Notes: generated by a model from the sequence alone, not told the origin. Shown: positions 24,339 to 32,630, counted from the stretch's first letter. The stretch: 64,000 nt of DNA from WHSW01 sp963767475 (GCA_963767475.1 CAVYEI010000002.1:186001-250000); one strand, 5' to 3'. Translations and numbers: made by a program.

Positions 24339-25145
24339 CTAGCTTGCGGCGGCTGCGGGCTCGGCGTCGGCGGGCCCGTCCGCCTCGTCGGCGGGGGCGG
24401 CGGCCTCGCCGCCGTTGCCCGACGGCAGGTCGGCGAGGATCTCTGACTCGTGGGTGCGCGAGGGATCGACGCGGACCCCGGGACCCATCGAGGTCGCCAG
24501 GGTGATCGAGAGCAGGTAACGGCCCTTCGCCGCTGCCGGCTTGGCGCGGACGATCTCGTCGACGATCGCGGCGTAGTTCTCGAGCAGCGCGCGCTCTTCG
24601 AAGCTGGCCTTGCCGATCGTCAGGTGGACGATCGCCTGGCGGTCGGTGCGGTACTCGACCTTGCCCGCCTTCGCCTCGGTGACGGCCTTGCCGACGTCGT
24701 CGGTGACCGTGCCCACCTTCGGGTTCGGCATCTTGCCCTGCGGGCCGAGCACGCGGCCGAGCTTCGAGACCACCGGGCCCATCAGCGCCGGCGTCGCGAT
24801 CGCAACGTCGAAGTCGGTCCAGCCCTCCTCGACCCGATCGGCGAGGTCCTTGGCGCCGACGAAGTCCGCTCCGGCCTCGGTCGCGGCGCGGGCGCCGTCG
24901 CCCTCGGCGAAGACGGCGACGGTGATCTGCTTGCCGAGGCCGTTGGGTAGCGCCAGCGTGCCGCGCAGCTGCTCCTCGGCGTGGCGGACGTTGACGCCCA
25001 GGCGCATGTGGACCTCGACGCTCTCGTCGAACTTCGTCTGCGCAGTCTGCTTGACCAGAGCCATCGCCTCGGCCGGCGGGTAGGCGTGGGTGCGATCGAT
25101 CTTGGCCAGCGACTCGCGGTATCGCTTGCCGCGCTTGTGGGCCAC
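24339..25145 (-). CDS. rplA: 50S ribosomal protein L1
   Basis: 268 residues from a GTG at 25145 that overlaps the rplK stop by one base (TAGTG). It carries the L1 features: KFDESVEVHMRLGVNVRHAE, LGRVLGPQGKMPNPKVGTVT and the C-terminal GRYLLSITLATSMGPGVRVD. The last 30 residues form an Ala/Glu/Asp-rich tail (GGEAAAPADEADGPADAEPA) that is absent from standard L1 proteins. It is part of the L1 stalk and, in many bacteria, the autorepressor of rplKA. Confidence 0.97.
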   Translation of the reverse strand: MAHKRGKRYRESLAKIDRTHAYPPAEAMALVKQTAQTKFDESVEVHMRLGVNVRHAEEQLRGTLALPNGLGKQITVAVFAEGDGARAATEAGADFVGAKDLADRVEEGWTDFDVAIATPALMGPVVSKLGRVLGPQGKMPNPKVGTVTDDVGKAVTEAKAGKVEYRTDRQAIVHLTIGKASFEERALLENYAAIVDEIVRAKPAAAKGRYLLSITLATSMGPGVRVDPSRTHESEILADLPSGNGGEAAAPADEADGPADAEPAAAAS

Positions 25146-25579
25146 TAGGCGTCCACCCCTTCGACGAGCACGCCCATCGAGCGGGCGGTGCCGGCGATGA
25201 TCTTCGAGGCGGCGTCGAGGTCGTTGGCGTTCAGGTCGGGCATCTTGCGCTCGGCGATCTGGCGGCACTGGGCCGCGGTCAGCGTGCCGACCTTCTCGCG
25301 GTTGGGCTCGCCGGAGCCCTTGGGGATCGCCAGCGCCTCCTTGATCAGCACCGCGGCGGGCGGCGTCTTGGTGATGAAGTCGAACGAGCGGTCCTCGTAG
25401 ACCGTGATCTCGACCGGGATGATCGTCCCCGCGTCGGCCTGGGTGCGCGAGTTGAAGGCCTTGCAGAACTCCATGATGTTGACCCCGTGCTGGCCCAGGG
25501 CAGGGCCGACCGGGGGTGCCGGATTGGCGGCCCCGGCGGGGATCTGGAGCTTGATCAGGGTGAGTACTTTCTTAGCCAT
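25145..25579 (-). CDS. rplK: 50S ribosomal protein L11
   Basis: 144 residues from the ATG at 25579 (MAKKVLTLIKLQIPAGAANP). It carries PPVGPALGQHGVNIMEFCKAFN and the RNA-binding C-terminal KMPDLNANDLDAASKIIAGTARSMG region (quoted in parts). L11 is the stalk-base protein and thiostrepton target. The start codon overlaps that of the divergent beta-propeller gene (25578-25580) by two bases, so the control regions of each gene lie within the other gene. It is not preceded by nusG, as is usual, but by that opposite-strand gene. Confidence 0.97.
   Translation of the reverse strand: MAKKVLTLIKLQIPAGAANPAPPVGPALGQHGVNIMEFCKAFNSRTQADAGTIIPVEITVYEDRSFDFITKTPPAAVLIKEALAIPKGSGEPNREKVGTLTAAQCRQIAERKMPDLNANDLDAASKIIAGTARSMGVLVEGVDA
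25565..25570 (+). promoter_or_regulatory. -10 box inside rplK for the divergent beta-propeller gene
   Basis: TACTTT (TANNNT) ends seven bases before the ATG at 25578. It lies in codons 3-5 of rplK read antisense. This fits a leaderless message. Confidence 0.45.
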
Positions 25580-26780
25580 GGCGCGGCGGACGAGGATACA
25601 GAGATGGAGTTCGGCCGCTGCGCCGATCCTGGTCGCGCTGGCGCTGCCGGCGGGAGCGGCGGCGGCCGTCCCCGGAGCGAACGGTCGCATCCACTTCTCC
25701 GCCACGGCGCCCGGGGCGACCGCTGCCGACGTCTGGTCGGTGAACCGCGACGGCTCGGGGCTGACCAACCTCACCGACGTCGCCGGCGGCCCGGGCGAGG
25801 GCCACGACCCGTCGGTGGCGCCGAACGGGTTGGTCGCCTTTGCGGTCGGCAGCGGGCCAGCCGCCGAGATCTGGACGATGGGTGCCGACGGCTCCTCGGC
25901 ACGGCGGCTGACCACCGACGGGTTCGCCGATCAGATGCCCGCGGTCTCGCCCGACGGCTCGCGGATCGCCTACGTCTCAGACCGCGGCGGTCCCGGCGGC
26001 CGCGACCTGTGGACGATCTCCGCCGACGGCTCCGATCCGAAGCAGCTGCTGACCGCGGCCGGCGACGACCTCTCGCCGCAGTTCTCCGCCGACGGCAACT
26101 ACGTGGTCCTGTCGACGAACGCCTCCGGCAACTTCGACGTCGCCTACGTCAGCGTCGCCGGAGCCCCGCACGCCGCCGCGACCTCGATCACCTTCCGCAG
26201 CTCGCTCGACGAGACCACGCCCTCGATCCAACCCGACATGGTGCGGCTCGCCTATACGCAGGCCGCGATTCCGGGGCCGAGCGACATCCTCACCGCCTAC
26301 TCCGACGACGGCACCGACGAGTTCCCGCTCGCCGTCGATCCGGCAGAGCACGAACGCTCGCCCGCCTTCTCGCCCGACGGGACCGAGGTCGTCTACGCCA
26401 CCGACGCGGGCCTGGTCGTCGCTGCCGCCGGCGGCAGCTCCCCCGCTCCGCTGGCGACCGGTGAGGCGACCGCACCCGCCGACCCGGACTGGGCCGTCGG
26501 GCCGGCGATCGACAGCGTGCCGCCACAGACCACGATCACCAAGTCGCCAAAGCGAACGAGCGAGCGGACGACGGCGAGGTTTCGTTTTCAATCGAACGAG
26601 CCCGGCTCGACTTTCGAGTGCAAGCTCGACAAGGGCGCCTTCGGGTCGTGTGGACCGTCGAAGAAGTACAAGCGCCTGACGGCCAAGCGCCACAGGTTCC
26701 GGGTCCGGGCAATCGACGCCGGCGGCAACGTCGACCCCTCGCCGGCGAAGGCGCGCTTCGAGGTGGTCGAGCGCCGCTAG
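25578..26780 (+). CDS. Secreted TolB-like beta-propeller protein
   Basis: 400 residues. It starts with a signal peptide (MARRTRIQRWSSAAAPILVA, then a cleavage region AGAAAAVPG). The body contains repeated PD40/WD40-like units of TolB type: NRDGSGLTNLTDV, SPDGSRIAYVSDRGG, SADGNYVVLSTNAS and SPDGTEVVYATD. The last 80 residues form a separate small domain with TFECKLDKGAFGSCGPSKKY, typical of the Ig-like C-terminal modules of actinobacterial secreted proteins. Extracytoplasmic binding role; the ligand is unknown. No other start is available downstream of 25578, and the overlap with the rplK start is real. Confidence 0.78.
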   Translation: MARRTRIQRWSSAAAPILVALALPAGAAAAVPGANGRIHFSATAPGATAADVWSVNRDGSGLTNLTDVAGGPGEGHDPSVAPNGLVAFAVGSGPAAEIWTMGADGSSARRLTTDGFADQMPAVSPDGSRIAYVSDRGGPGGRDLWTISADGSDPKQLLTAAGDDLSPQFSADGNYVVLSTNASGNFDVAYVSVAGAPHAAATSITFRSSLDETTPSIQPDMVRLAYTQAAIPGPSDILTAYSDDGTDEFPLAVDPAEHERSPAFSPDGTEVVYATDAGLVVAAAGGSSPAPLATGEATAPADPDWAVGPAIDSVPPQTTITKSPKRTSERTTARFRFQSNEPGSTFECKLDKGAFGSCGPSKKYKRLTAKRHRFRVRAIDAGGNVDPSPAKARFEVVERR

Positions 26781-27523
26781 TCCGCGACGGTCGCAATCAG
26801 GGAAGCCAGCTCGCCCTCGACCCAGGCGTGCACGGCGAAACCGGGCGGCTCGTCGGTGACCGTGAACTCGGTCATCCCGATCTCGAGCGTCGTCTGCGCG
26901 TAGGTGCTCGGGCAGATGACGACGCCGCAGCCGCCGAGCGTGCCGAAGGTGGTTCGATGGACGTGACCGCAGACCACCCGGGCGACCTGAGGGTTGGCCG
27001 CCAGCAGCTCGCCGAGCCCGGCGCGATCCTCGTCCGGGAGCCCGATCAGATCGAGGTCGGTGAGCCCGGTGAGAATCGGCGGGTGGTGCATGGCGATCAC
27101 GGTCGGGCGATCGGGTTCGGCGGCAAGCTCGGCGGCCAGCCATTCGCGATGCTCGGCGTCGAGCCGGCCGGCGTCGCTGCCGGGGACGACGGTGTCGCAG
27201 ACGATCAGCGCCAGCTCGCCGACCTCGGCGCGGTAGCGGATCAGCTCCGCCCCTGCACCCGCGAGGCCGCACTCGCGGCGCATCGTCTCGCGGTCGTCGT
27301 GATTTCCGGGCAGGACGATGATCGGGATCTGAAGCCGCCGGATCAGCTCGAGGCCGCGGCGGTAGGCCTCGGCCGAGCCATCGTCGGCGAGATCGCCGCT
27401 GACCAGCACCGCGCGTGGCCCCGGATCGAGCGCACCCACGGCGTCGACCGCCGCGGCCAGTCGCCGCTCCGCCGCTTCGTCGCCGGCGGCGGTGAGGTGC
27501 GGGTCGCTGAGCTGCGCGAGCAG
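26777..27523 (-). CDS. Class III cyclic-nucleotide phosphodiesterase-like metallophosphoesterase
   Basis: All calcineurin-like metal motifs are present: SDPH (residues 6-9), SGDLADDG (42-49), LPGNHDD (71-77), AMHHPP and CGHVHR. This is the CpdA/Icc type that hydrolyses cAMP or related phosphodiesters. The first ATG/GTG/TTG in frame is the GTG at 27439, but that would remove the first two metal-binding residues. A CTG at 27523, two bases after the nusG stop and seven bases after AAGAAGG, gives LLAQLSDPHL, the normal family start, and a 248-residue protein. The CTG start is inferred. It lies between nusG and rplK, and its stop shares CTAG with the propeller gene. Confidence 0.85.
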   Translation of the reverse strand: MLAQLSDPHLTAAGDEAAERRLAAAVDAVGALDPGPRAVLVSGDLADDGSAEAYRRGLELIRRLQIPIIVLPGNHDDRETMRRECGLAGAGAELIRYRAEVGELALIVCDTVVPGSDAGRLDAEHREWLAAELAAEPDRPTVIAMHHPPILTGLTDLDLIGLPDEDRAGLGELLAANPQVARVVCGHVHRTTFGTLGGCGVVICPSTYAQTTLEIGMTEFTVTDEPPGFAVHAWVEGELASLIATVAD

Positions 27524-27525
27524 CT

Positions 27526-28047
27526 CTAGACCTTCTTCACCTGGTCGTAGCCGACCTCGACCGGGGTCTCCCGGCCGAAGATCGAGACCAGCACCTTGAG
27601 CTTCGCCGCGTCCTCGTTGATCTCGGCGATCTCACCGGAGAAGTCGGAGAGCGGCCCGGAGATCACCTTCACCGTCTCGCCGATCTCGAACTGGGCGTGG
27701 GCGCGCGGGCGTTCGGCGGTCTCGCGGTGGAGCAGGCGATCGACCTCGGGCTGGGACAGCGGGATCGGCTTGTTTCGCGAGCCGACGAACCCGGTGACGC
27801 CGGGGGTGTTCTTGACCAGGTTCCAGGCGTCGTCGGTCATCTCCATGTTGACCAGCACGTAGCCGGGCATGGTGCGCTTCTCGACCTGGATCCGCTGGCC
27901 GTCCTTGAGCTCTGCGACCTGCTCGGTGGGGACGACCACCTGGCGCACGCGACCGCGCGCGGCCATGGTTTCGACCCGGTGCTCGAGATTGGCCTTGACC
28001 TTGTTCTCGTGCCCGGAGTAGGTGTTGATGACATACCAGCGGAACAT
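27526..28047 (-). CDS. nusG: Transcription termination/antitermination protein NusG
   Basis: 173 residues. The NGN domain starts RWYVINTYSGHENKVKANLE and contains MPGYVLVNMEMTDDAW and VTGFVG. The KOW domain is FEIGETVKVISGPLSDFSGEI. It binds RNA polymerase and couples it to Rho or the ribosome. It follows secE after 40 bases, with no terminator visible. The metallophosphoesterase follows after two bases. Confidence 0.98.
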   Translation of the reverse strand: MFRWYVINTYSGHENKVKANLEHRVETMAARGRVRQVVVPTEQVAELKDGQRIQVEKRTMPGYVLVNMEMTDDAWNLVKNTPGVTGFVGSRNKPIPLSQPEVDRLLHRETAERPRAHAQFEIGETVKVISGPLSDFSGEIAEINEDAAKLKVLVSIFGRETPVEVGYDQVKKV

Positions 28048-28087
28048 TCGTGTTGAAAGCTTTCGTTTGAGGGTGGAAGGCCGCGCG

Positions 28088-28651
28088 CTAGAGGATGCGC
28101 TGCACGAGCCAGTTGAAAATCCCGTCGAGGACCCCGAGGTAGGCGGCCATGATCGTGATGAAGACGAGGGTGATCGCGGAAGCCTGAATCAGGGTCTCGC
28201 GATCCGGCCACTGAACCCGCTTGAGCTCAGCCCAGCAGGAGGCGAAGAAGCCGAGTACGCCGCCGCGCTGGCGCTCCGTCGGCGCCTCCTTCGGGGCCCG
28301 TCGCTTCTCGGAGTCCTTGGCGCGCTGCTTTGTCTCGCGCTCTTCCTGACGCCGCGCCCGGCGACTGATCTTGTCGGCCGGTTCAGCCGCTTCCGAGACC
28401 TCGGCCGGGGCGCCGGCGTCGGCCCTCGAGGGTGCGGGCGCGGCGAGCTCCTCGTCGCCGGGCCGGCCCTTGAGCTGGTCGAGGTCGACGCCGTGCTCGG
28501 CGAGCTCGGCCTCGGCCACGTCGGCCGACTCCGGAACCTGGGTGTCGTGCTGAGCGCGTGACTCGTCGGCGAGCTCGGCTTCGGGGCGGCCCTGCTTCTG
28601 CTCCGCTCGGCGGCGCTGCTCTGCCTTTCGCTGTGCTCGCGTCTTCGCCAC
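28088..28651 (-). CDS. secE: Preprotein translocase subunit SecE with long N-terminal extension
   Basis: 187 residues from a GTG at 28651. The last 60 residues are SecE proper: FFASCWAELKRVQWPDRETLIQ followed by one membrane segment (ASAITLVFITIMAAYLGVLDG). The first 125 residues are a highly charged Glu/Ala/Arg extension, probably disordered and cytoplasmic. Typical actinobacterial SecE proteins are 60-130 residues long. It lies ten bases downstream of rpmG. Confidence 0.95.
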   Translation of the reverse strand: MAKTRAQRKAEQRRRAEQKQGRPEAELADESRAQHDTQVPESADVAEAELAEHGVDLDQLKGRPGDEELAAPAPSRADAGAPAEVSEAAEPADKISRRARRQEERETKQRAKDSEKRRAPKEAPTERQRGGVLGFFASCWAELKRVQWPDRETLIQASAITLVFITIMAAYLGVLDGIFNWLVQRIL

Positions 28652-28661
28652 GGTTGCCCGG

Positions 28662-28826
28662 CTAGCGGGTTTCCTTGTGCGCGGTGTGGTGGCCGCACCA
28701 GCGGCAGTACTTGCGCATCTCGATTCGGTCCGGCGTGTTTCGCCGTGACTTGTTGGTCTGGTAGTTACGCCGCTTGCAGTCCTCGCAGGCGAGGGTTACA
28801 GCGATTCGTACGTCTCCGCGAGCCAT
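28662..28826 (-). CDS. rpmG: 50S ribosomal protein L33, zinc-ribbon form
   Basis: 54 residues from the ATG at 28826: MARGDVRIAVTLACEDCKRR, then NKSRRNTPDRIEMRKYCRWC. Both CxxC pairs are kept, so this is the zinc-binding form. It is preceded by a reasonable site (GGAGAG, six bases upstream). It heads the rpmG-secE-nusG unit. tRNA-Trp, often found here, is absent. Confidence 0.95.
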   Translation of the reverse strand: MARGDVRIAVTLACEDCKRRNYQTNKSRRNTPDRIEMRKYCRWCGHHTAHKETR

Positions 28827-29147
28827 CTGCTCTCCTGATCACTCGGTGCCGGGTGAACTCGGTCCCGACAGAAAAAAGACCTCCGCCGCACCCACTCTGA
28901 AGGGCGAGGCACGAGGGTGGCGCAAGGATAGCGCGAGATCTGCGGTCGGGTGGCCCGGCAATGGTCCGCGGGGCGGTGGCTCGGGAGTGCCGAAGGGCTC
29001 TTCGCCAGTACCTGTATCGGCAGCCGGGCCCGATTCCTTTAGCCCGGGTCAGATCGCTGCGATCAGCGGCTTCCCGCGCCGTGGACGGCTGATCCAACCT
29101 GGGGCGGAACTTTCTCCGACGGCACCGAAGCGGCCGATCAACGGCGC
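28827..29147. other. Divergent intergenic region, no gene found
   Basis: 321 bases between rpmG (minus) and the secreted protease gene (plus). On the minus strand it holds a terminator-like hairpin 46 bases before rpmG (28872-28909). Some bases upstream lies a lone TATCCT. No tRNA, ORF or repeat was recognised. Confidence 0.6.
28872..28909 (-). terminator. Terminator-like hairpin in the rpmG-secE-nusG leader
   Basis: On the minus strand CCTCGCC pairs with GGCGGAGG (one bulge) around a loop of about 15 bases, followed by TCTTTTTT. It lies 46 bases before the rpmG start with no minus-strand gene upstream for 1.7 kb. It parallels the fusA leader terminator. Confidence 0.4.
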
Positions 29148-30566
29148 ATGGCCACCGCCCGTGAACGCCTCGATCGACCGCGCCCGCGGTCGCTCGCGCT
29201 GCTCGCCTTCGGGGCTACGGCGCTGCTGGCGCTGCCGGCCTCGGCGAGCGCCCACCAAACCGTGGCCGAGGCGGTCCCGCAGAATTCCTCGATCAGCTCG
29301 GTGCCCGCTCCCGCCGCGGTGCGGGCCGTCACCGGGGCGCGCACGGTGACCACCGACGCCGGCCTCTACCGGGTCACGACGGCGGTCGGCGAGCCGGTGC
29401 TCACCCACGGACCCGACACCCGGGCCGCGAGCGAGTCGCGCGAAAGCGGCCTCGCCCCCGACGGCACGGGCTTCGCCGCGGGCGCGCTCGAGCGCCAACC
29501 GGTCTGCGCCTCCGACTTCTACCAGCGGGTGATCTACGCCAGCACAACCACCAACCCGGAGAGGATCGCCGCGGCCAGCGCGCAGATCCGCACCGTGATC
29601 GGCCGCATGGACGCGGTGCTCAACTCCGAGTCGCTCGCCAGCGGTGGGCCCGGCGCCGACTACAAGATGCTCTGCAACGGCTCCGGCCAGGTGCGCGTCG
29701 ATGTGCTGACGATCGGCGGCGCGAGCTTCGCCGAGGTCGTCTCCTCCGCCCGCGCGGCCGGCTTCGAATCCGACCGGGCCAGCCACCTGATCTTCGTCGA
29801 CGGCGCTCTCGGCGGCAGCTGCGGCATCGCCACCTACGAGGAAGACGCGCGACTGGCGCTCGACAATCGCAGCAACGCCGGCGGCGGTTACGCGGTCGTC
29901 TACGAGCCCTGCTGGGAGGGCGAGACGGCGATGCACGAGAGCGCGCACATGATGGGCGCCGTCCAGTACGCGGCCCCCAACTCCACCGGCACCGGCGGTC
30001 ACTGCAACGAGGCCGCCGACGTCATGTGTTACGCGCCCGACGGCGGCGACCGCAATCAGGGCGGTCTGCTGCTGCGCTGTCCCGGGTCGCCGCGGTTCGA
30101 CTGCAACTTCGACGACTACTTCGACTCGGCGCCGGAGCCCGGCGAGTACCTGGCCTCGCACTGGAACCTGGGCTCGCCGCTGAACCGCTTCATCGCCTTC
30201 GCCGGGATCCCGGCCGAGCGGCCGGCGAGCTCGAGCGCCGACCACGGCGAGCTCCGCGGCGGCGGTCGCAAGCGCGGCGCCTCGGGCGAGCCCGGGGACT
30301 GGCGTCAGTTCAAGTTCAAGGTCAACCGCGGGGCCGAGTTCCTGCGGCTGCGCCTGTTGGCCGCCCCCGGCGCCGACCTGGCCCTGTTCGCCCGCCGGCA
30401 GGGGATGCCGACCAAGGAAGTCTTCGCCTGCCGCGCGCTGCTGCGGGCCCGCCACGCGAGCTGCCGGATCGACGATCCCGATCCCGGCGTCTGGTACGCC
30501 GGAGTACTGACTCGAGGCGGGCCGATCGGGGCGAGCTACGAGATCAGCGCCCGGGTCGGCGGCTAG
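29148..30566 (+). CDS. Secreted metzincin-like metalloprotease with C-terminal pre-peptidase-like domain
   Basis: 472 residues. The signal peptide is at the start (core LALLAFGATALLALPASASA). The zinc motif HESAHMMGAVQ begins near residue 263, with a following GGHCNEAADVMCY segment that could supply the third ligand and a Met-turn. There are many cysteine pairs in the catalytic half. The last 110 residues (FKFKVNRGAEFLRLRLLAAP, then DLALFARRQG) resemble the beta-sandwich PPC domain found after secreted peptidases. The substrate is unknown. Expressed alone, divergent from rpmG. Confidence 0.75.
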   Translation: MATARERLDRPRPRSLALLAFGATALLALPASASAHQTVAEAVPQNSSISSVPAPAAVRAVTGARTVTTDAGLYRVTTAVGEPVLTHGPDTRAASESRESGLAPDGTGFAAGALERQPVCASDFYQRVIYASTTTNPERIAAASAQIRTVIGRMDAVLNSESLASGGPGADYKMLCNGSGQVRVDVLTIGGASFAEVVSSARAAGFESDRASHLIFVDGALGGSCGIATYEEDARLALDNRSNAGGGYAVVYEPCWEGETAMHESAHMMGAVQYAAPNSTGTGGHCNEAADVMCYAPDGGDRNQGGLLLRCPGSPRFDCNFDDYFDSAPEPGEYLASHWNLGSPLNRFIAFAGIPAERPASSSADHGELRGGGRKRGASGEPGDWRQFKFKVNRGAEFLRLRLLAAPGADLALFARRQGMPTKEVFACRALLRARHASCRIDDPDPGVWYAGVLTRGGPIGASYEISARVGG

Positions 30567-30571
30567 CTCGC

Positions 30572-32020
30572 TCAGCGTCGTTGTGACCAGACGAGGCTGG
30601 TCTGGCCATCGACGCTGGCGCGCAGCTTGGCCGCGCCCGCGATCTCGAGCCGCTCGGTGAACACCTCGCCCGCGCCGACCCGCTGCCCACCCACCGCTCG
30701 CCACCCGCCGGCTTGCTTGCGCTCGATCCGCAGCTTGCCGCCGACCGGCGCCTTACCCCAGGCGAACACCTCGGACTTCGAGCGTCGCTCGGTGACGAAG
30801 GGGAAGCGAAACGCGGTCAAGGCCGGTTTCGGCGTCCCGTCGAGGAAGTAGAGGCCCGTACCGGCGACCCCCGATGCCTGGTCGTCGGAATCTCTGATCT
30901 TGAGGTTGATCGCGGCGCTCGCTCCGGCTTTCCAGAACAGGTAGAGCGCCTCCTCGATCCAGCGTCCGTGCTTGGCCGGGGAGACGGCGAAATCGCCGTC
31001 GGGCGGCTTCGTCTTCCACCAGAACTCCGTCGCCCACAATGGGCGCCGTCCACCCGGCCGAACCGTCCTCCCTCGCTCGGCCGCTCGCAAGGTTCGAGCG
31101 ACTTCCCCCAGATCCGCGCTCGACGCATCGTCGGGGTCGACAGCGCTTCTGCGGGGGCCGCCGGAGAGGTTGATCGGATTGTGGCCGAGCACGTCGAAGC
31201 TGGCCTTTTGCGGGCACTTGACCGGCTTCAGCTTCTCGCGGTCGCGCAAACAGAACAGCTTGCGAAGGAAGGTCAGCGGGTGGGTCCGGTCGCCGCCCGG
31301 CTTGTCGCCGTACGGGGCGAGGCCGCCGGTGACGATCTTGTTCTTCGGGTCGACGTCCTTGGCGGCCGCATAGAACGCGTTCAGCATCCGCCGGTAGTGC
31401 CCGGAGCTGAATTGCGTTCCTCCCTCGTACTGGGGGCTCAGCTTCGTCTGCAGGTTGGGCTCAGCCCAGACCTCCCATAGACGGACCGCCGGCAGCGGCC
31501 CGGCACCGGGGCTGGCGGGATCGACGTAGTGGCCCGAGTAGCGGGTGGCAACCGCCGTCGCGAATTTCGCCAGCTGCCCCGGGTCCGGCTTCCAGGTTCC
31601 GACCGGGAACTCCGGAAACTGCCCGACGGCCGGAGGGCGGTTGGGCCCCTCCGCCCAATCGGGCGCCTCGGTGACGATGATCATCACCTTGAGGCCATGT
31701 GCCGAGGCGTTGCGGACGCCGGCGTCGAGCGTGTCCCACGAATAGCTGGGATCCGATGGATCGGTGGGATCGGCGGGCGGCGAAGCTGACGCGATCTGGC
31801 TCCAGAACCCCGCCAGCACGACCATTTCGGCGCCCGCGTCGGCGCTCCGATCGAGCCACAGGTCGTGCACGGCCGGATCGGGGTCGCTGAAGAGGGTGTC
31901 CGTGTACCCGGTGAAACCGAGCTCCAGCGGGCGTTCCGCCGCGGCCGGTGCGGCCTGCGCGAAACACGCCAAAGCGGCGGCGAGGCTCAGCCAGAGGGAG
32001 GTGTTTCGGGTCCGCGACAC
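30572..32020 (-). CDS. Secreted clan GH-A-like glycosidase homologue
   Basis: 482 residues from a GTG, with a signal peptide (NTSLWLSLAAALACFAQAAPAAA). The TIM-barrel core resembles cellulase/xylosidase-type enzymes: LKVMIIVTEAPDWAEGPNRP, LWEVWAEPNLQTKLS and PLWATEFWWKTKP. The acid/base Glu is kept, but the preceding Asn of the usual NEP motif is Ala. A small C-terminal beta domain follows (about 400-482). It is similar in plan to the glycosidase at 20631. It converges with the protease gene, five bases apart. Confidence 0.68.
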   Translation of the reverse strand: MSRTRNTSLWLSLAAALACFAQAAPAAAERPLELGFTGYTDTLFSDPDPAVHDLWLDRSADAGAEMVVLAGFWSQIASASPPADPTDPSDPSYSWDTLDAGVRNASAHGLKVMIIVTEAPDWAEGPNRPPAVGQFPEFPVGTWKPDPGQLAKFATAVATRYSGHYVDPASPGAGPLPAVRLWEVWAEPNLQTKLSPQYEGGTQFSSGHYRRMLNAFYAAAKDVDPKNKIVTGGLAPYGDKPGGDRTHPLTFLRKLFCLRDREKLKPVKCPQKASFDVLGHNPINLSGGPRRSAVDPDDASSADLGEVARTLRAAERGRTVRPGGRRPLWATEFWWKTKPPDGDFAVSPAKHGRWIEEALYLFWKAGASAAINLKIRDSDDQASGVAGTGLYFLDGTPKPALTAFRFPFVTERRSKSEVFAWGKAPVGGKLRIERKQAGGWRAVGGQRVGAGEVFTERLEIAGAAKLRASVDGQTSLVWSQRR

Positions 32021-32081
32021 TCAATTGAATACGGCCTCCGAGAGAGGAAGCTGACAGCAGGGCCGGCCGGCCGGCGGTTGC

Positions 32082-32087
32082 CATACT
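32082..32087 (+). promoter_or_regulatory. -10 box of the small secreted protein gene, leaderless type
   Basis: CATACT ends six bases before the GTG at 32094, and no ribosome-binding site is present. Confidence 0.4.
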
Positions 32088-32093
32088 CGCGGG

Positions 32094-32507
32094 GTGAGAC
32101 CGGCAGCGATCGTCGTCATCGTCCTCCTGGTCGCGGTCGCTGTCGCCACGGCTGCCGCCCGGCCGACGAAGCGGCTCGACCGCGATTCGGCCTCCGGCGC
32201 GACCGCGGAGGTCTCCGTATCCGGTGAGCGAGTTCGCCCCCGCCGCTTCCGGCTCGACCTGACGTCGGATCCGTCCGGCTCGCTGGTCGAGGGTTCCGTC
32301 TCGATCAGCTGCCGCAACACGGCCTACAACTTCACCGACCGGACGCGGCCGCTGTCGGAGACCACGCCGGCGAGGATCAAGCTTGCGCCGACGAAGCGCC
32401 GTCCCGCCTACTGCTCGGTCGCCGTCAACGCCGCCTCTCTGTTCAGCGCCGACGGCTCCGCGACCGGTCTGCTGACCGCCACTCTGGCGGTCAAGCCGAG
32501 GCGCTGA
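32094..32507 (+). CDS. Small secreted protein, unknown function
   Basis: 137 residues from a GTG. A signal peptide (IVVIVLLVAVAVATAAA) is followed by a beta-rich domain with two cysteines (SISCRNTAYNF and PAYCSVAV) that likely form a disulfide. No family was recognised. It is divergent from the glycosidase at 30572 with 73 bases between them. Confidence 0.6.
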   Translation: MRPAAIVVIVLLVAVAVATAAARPTKRLDRDSASGATAEVSVSGERVRPRRFRLDLTSDPSGSLVEGSVSISCRNTAYNFTDRTRPLSETTPARIKLAPTKRRPAYCSVAVNAASLFSADGSATGLLTATLAVKPRR

Positions 32508-32546
32508 GCGACAGTCCGTAGTAGCCCGCACATCCGCGTTCGCCCC

Positions 32547-32576
32547 CTTGCGCTCTCGCCACGACCTCGGCTATCG
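32547..32576 (+). promoter_or_regulatory. Promoter of the beta-helix gene
   Basis: TTGCGC, an 18-base spacer and TATCGT lie 55 bases before the ATG at 32631. GGAGG five bases before that ATG gives a normal leadered message, in contrast to many neighbours. Confidence 0.45.
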
Positions 32577-32630
32577 TGGGCTCTGCGGGCAACGGATGTG
32601 CCCGAAGGGGACCGAGCAACGGAGGAACTT

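Noticed and set aside
28057..28066. Palindrome GAAAGCTTTC between secE and nusG
   Set aside because: Short, single copy, without a T run; no support for an operator or terminator.
28827..29147. tRNA-Trp or other tRNA before secE
   Set aside because: No T-arm GTTCGA-type sequence or cloverleaf was found on either strand.
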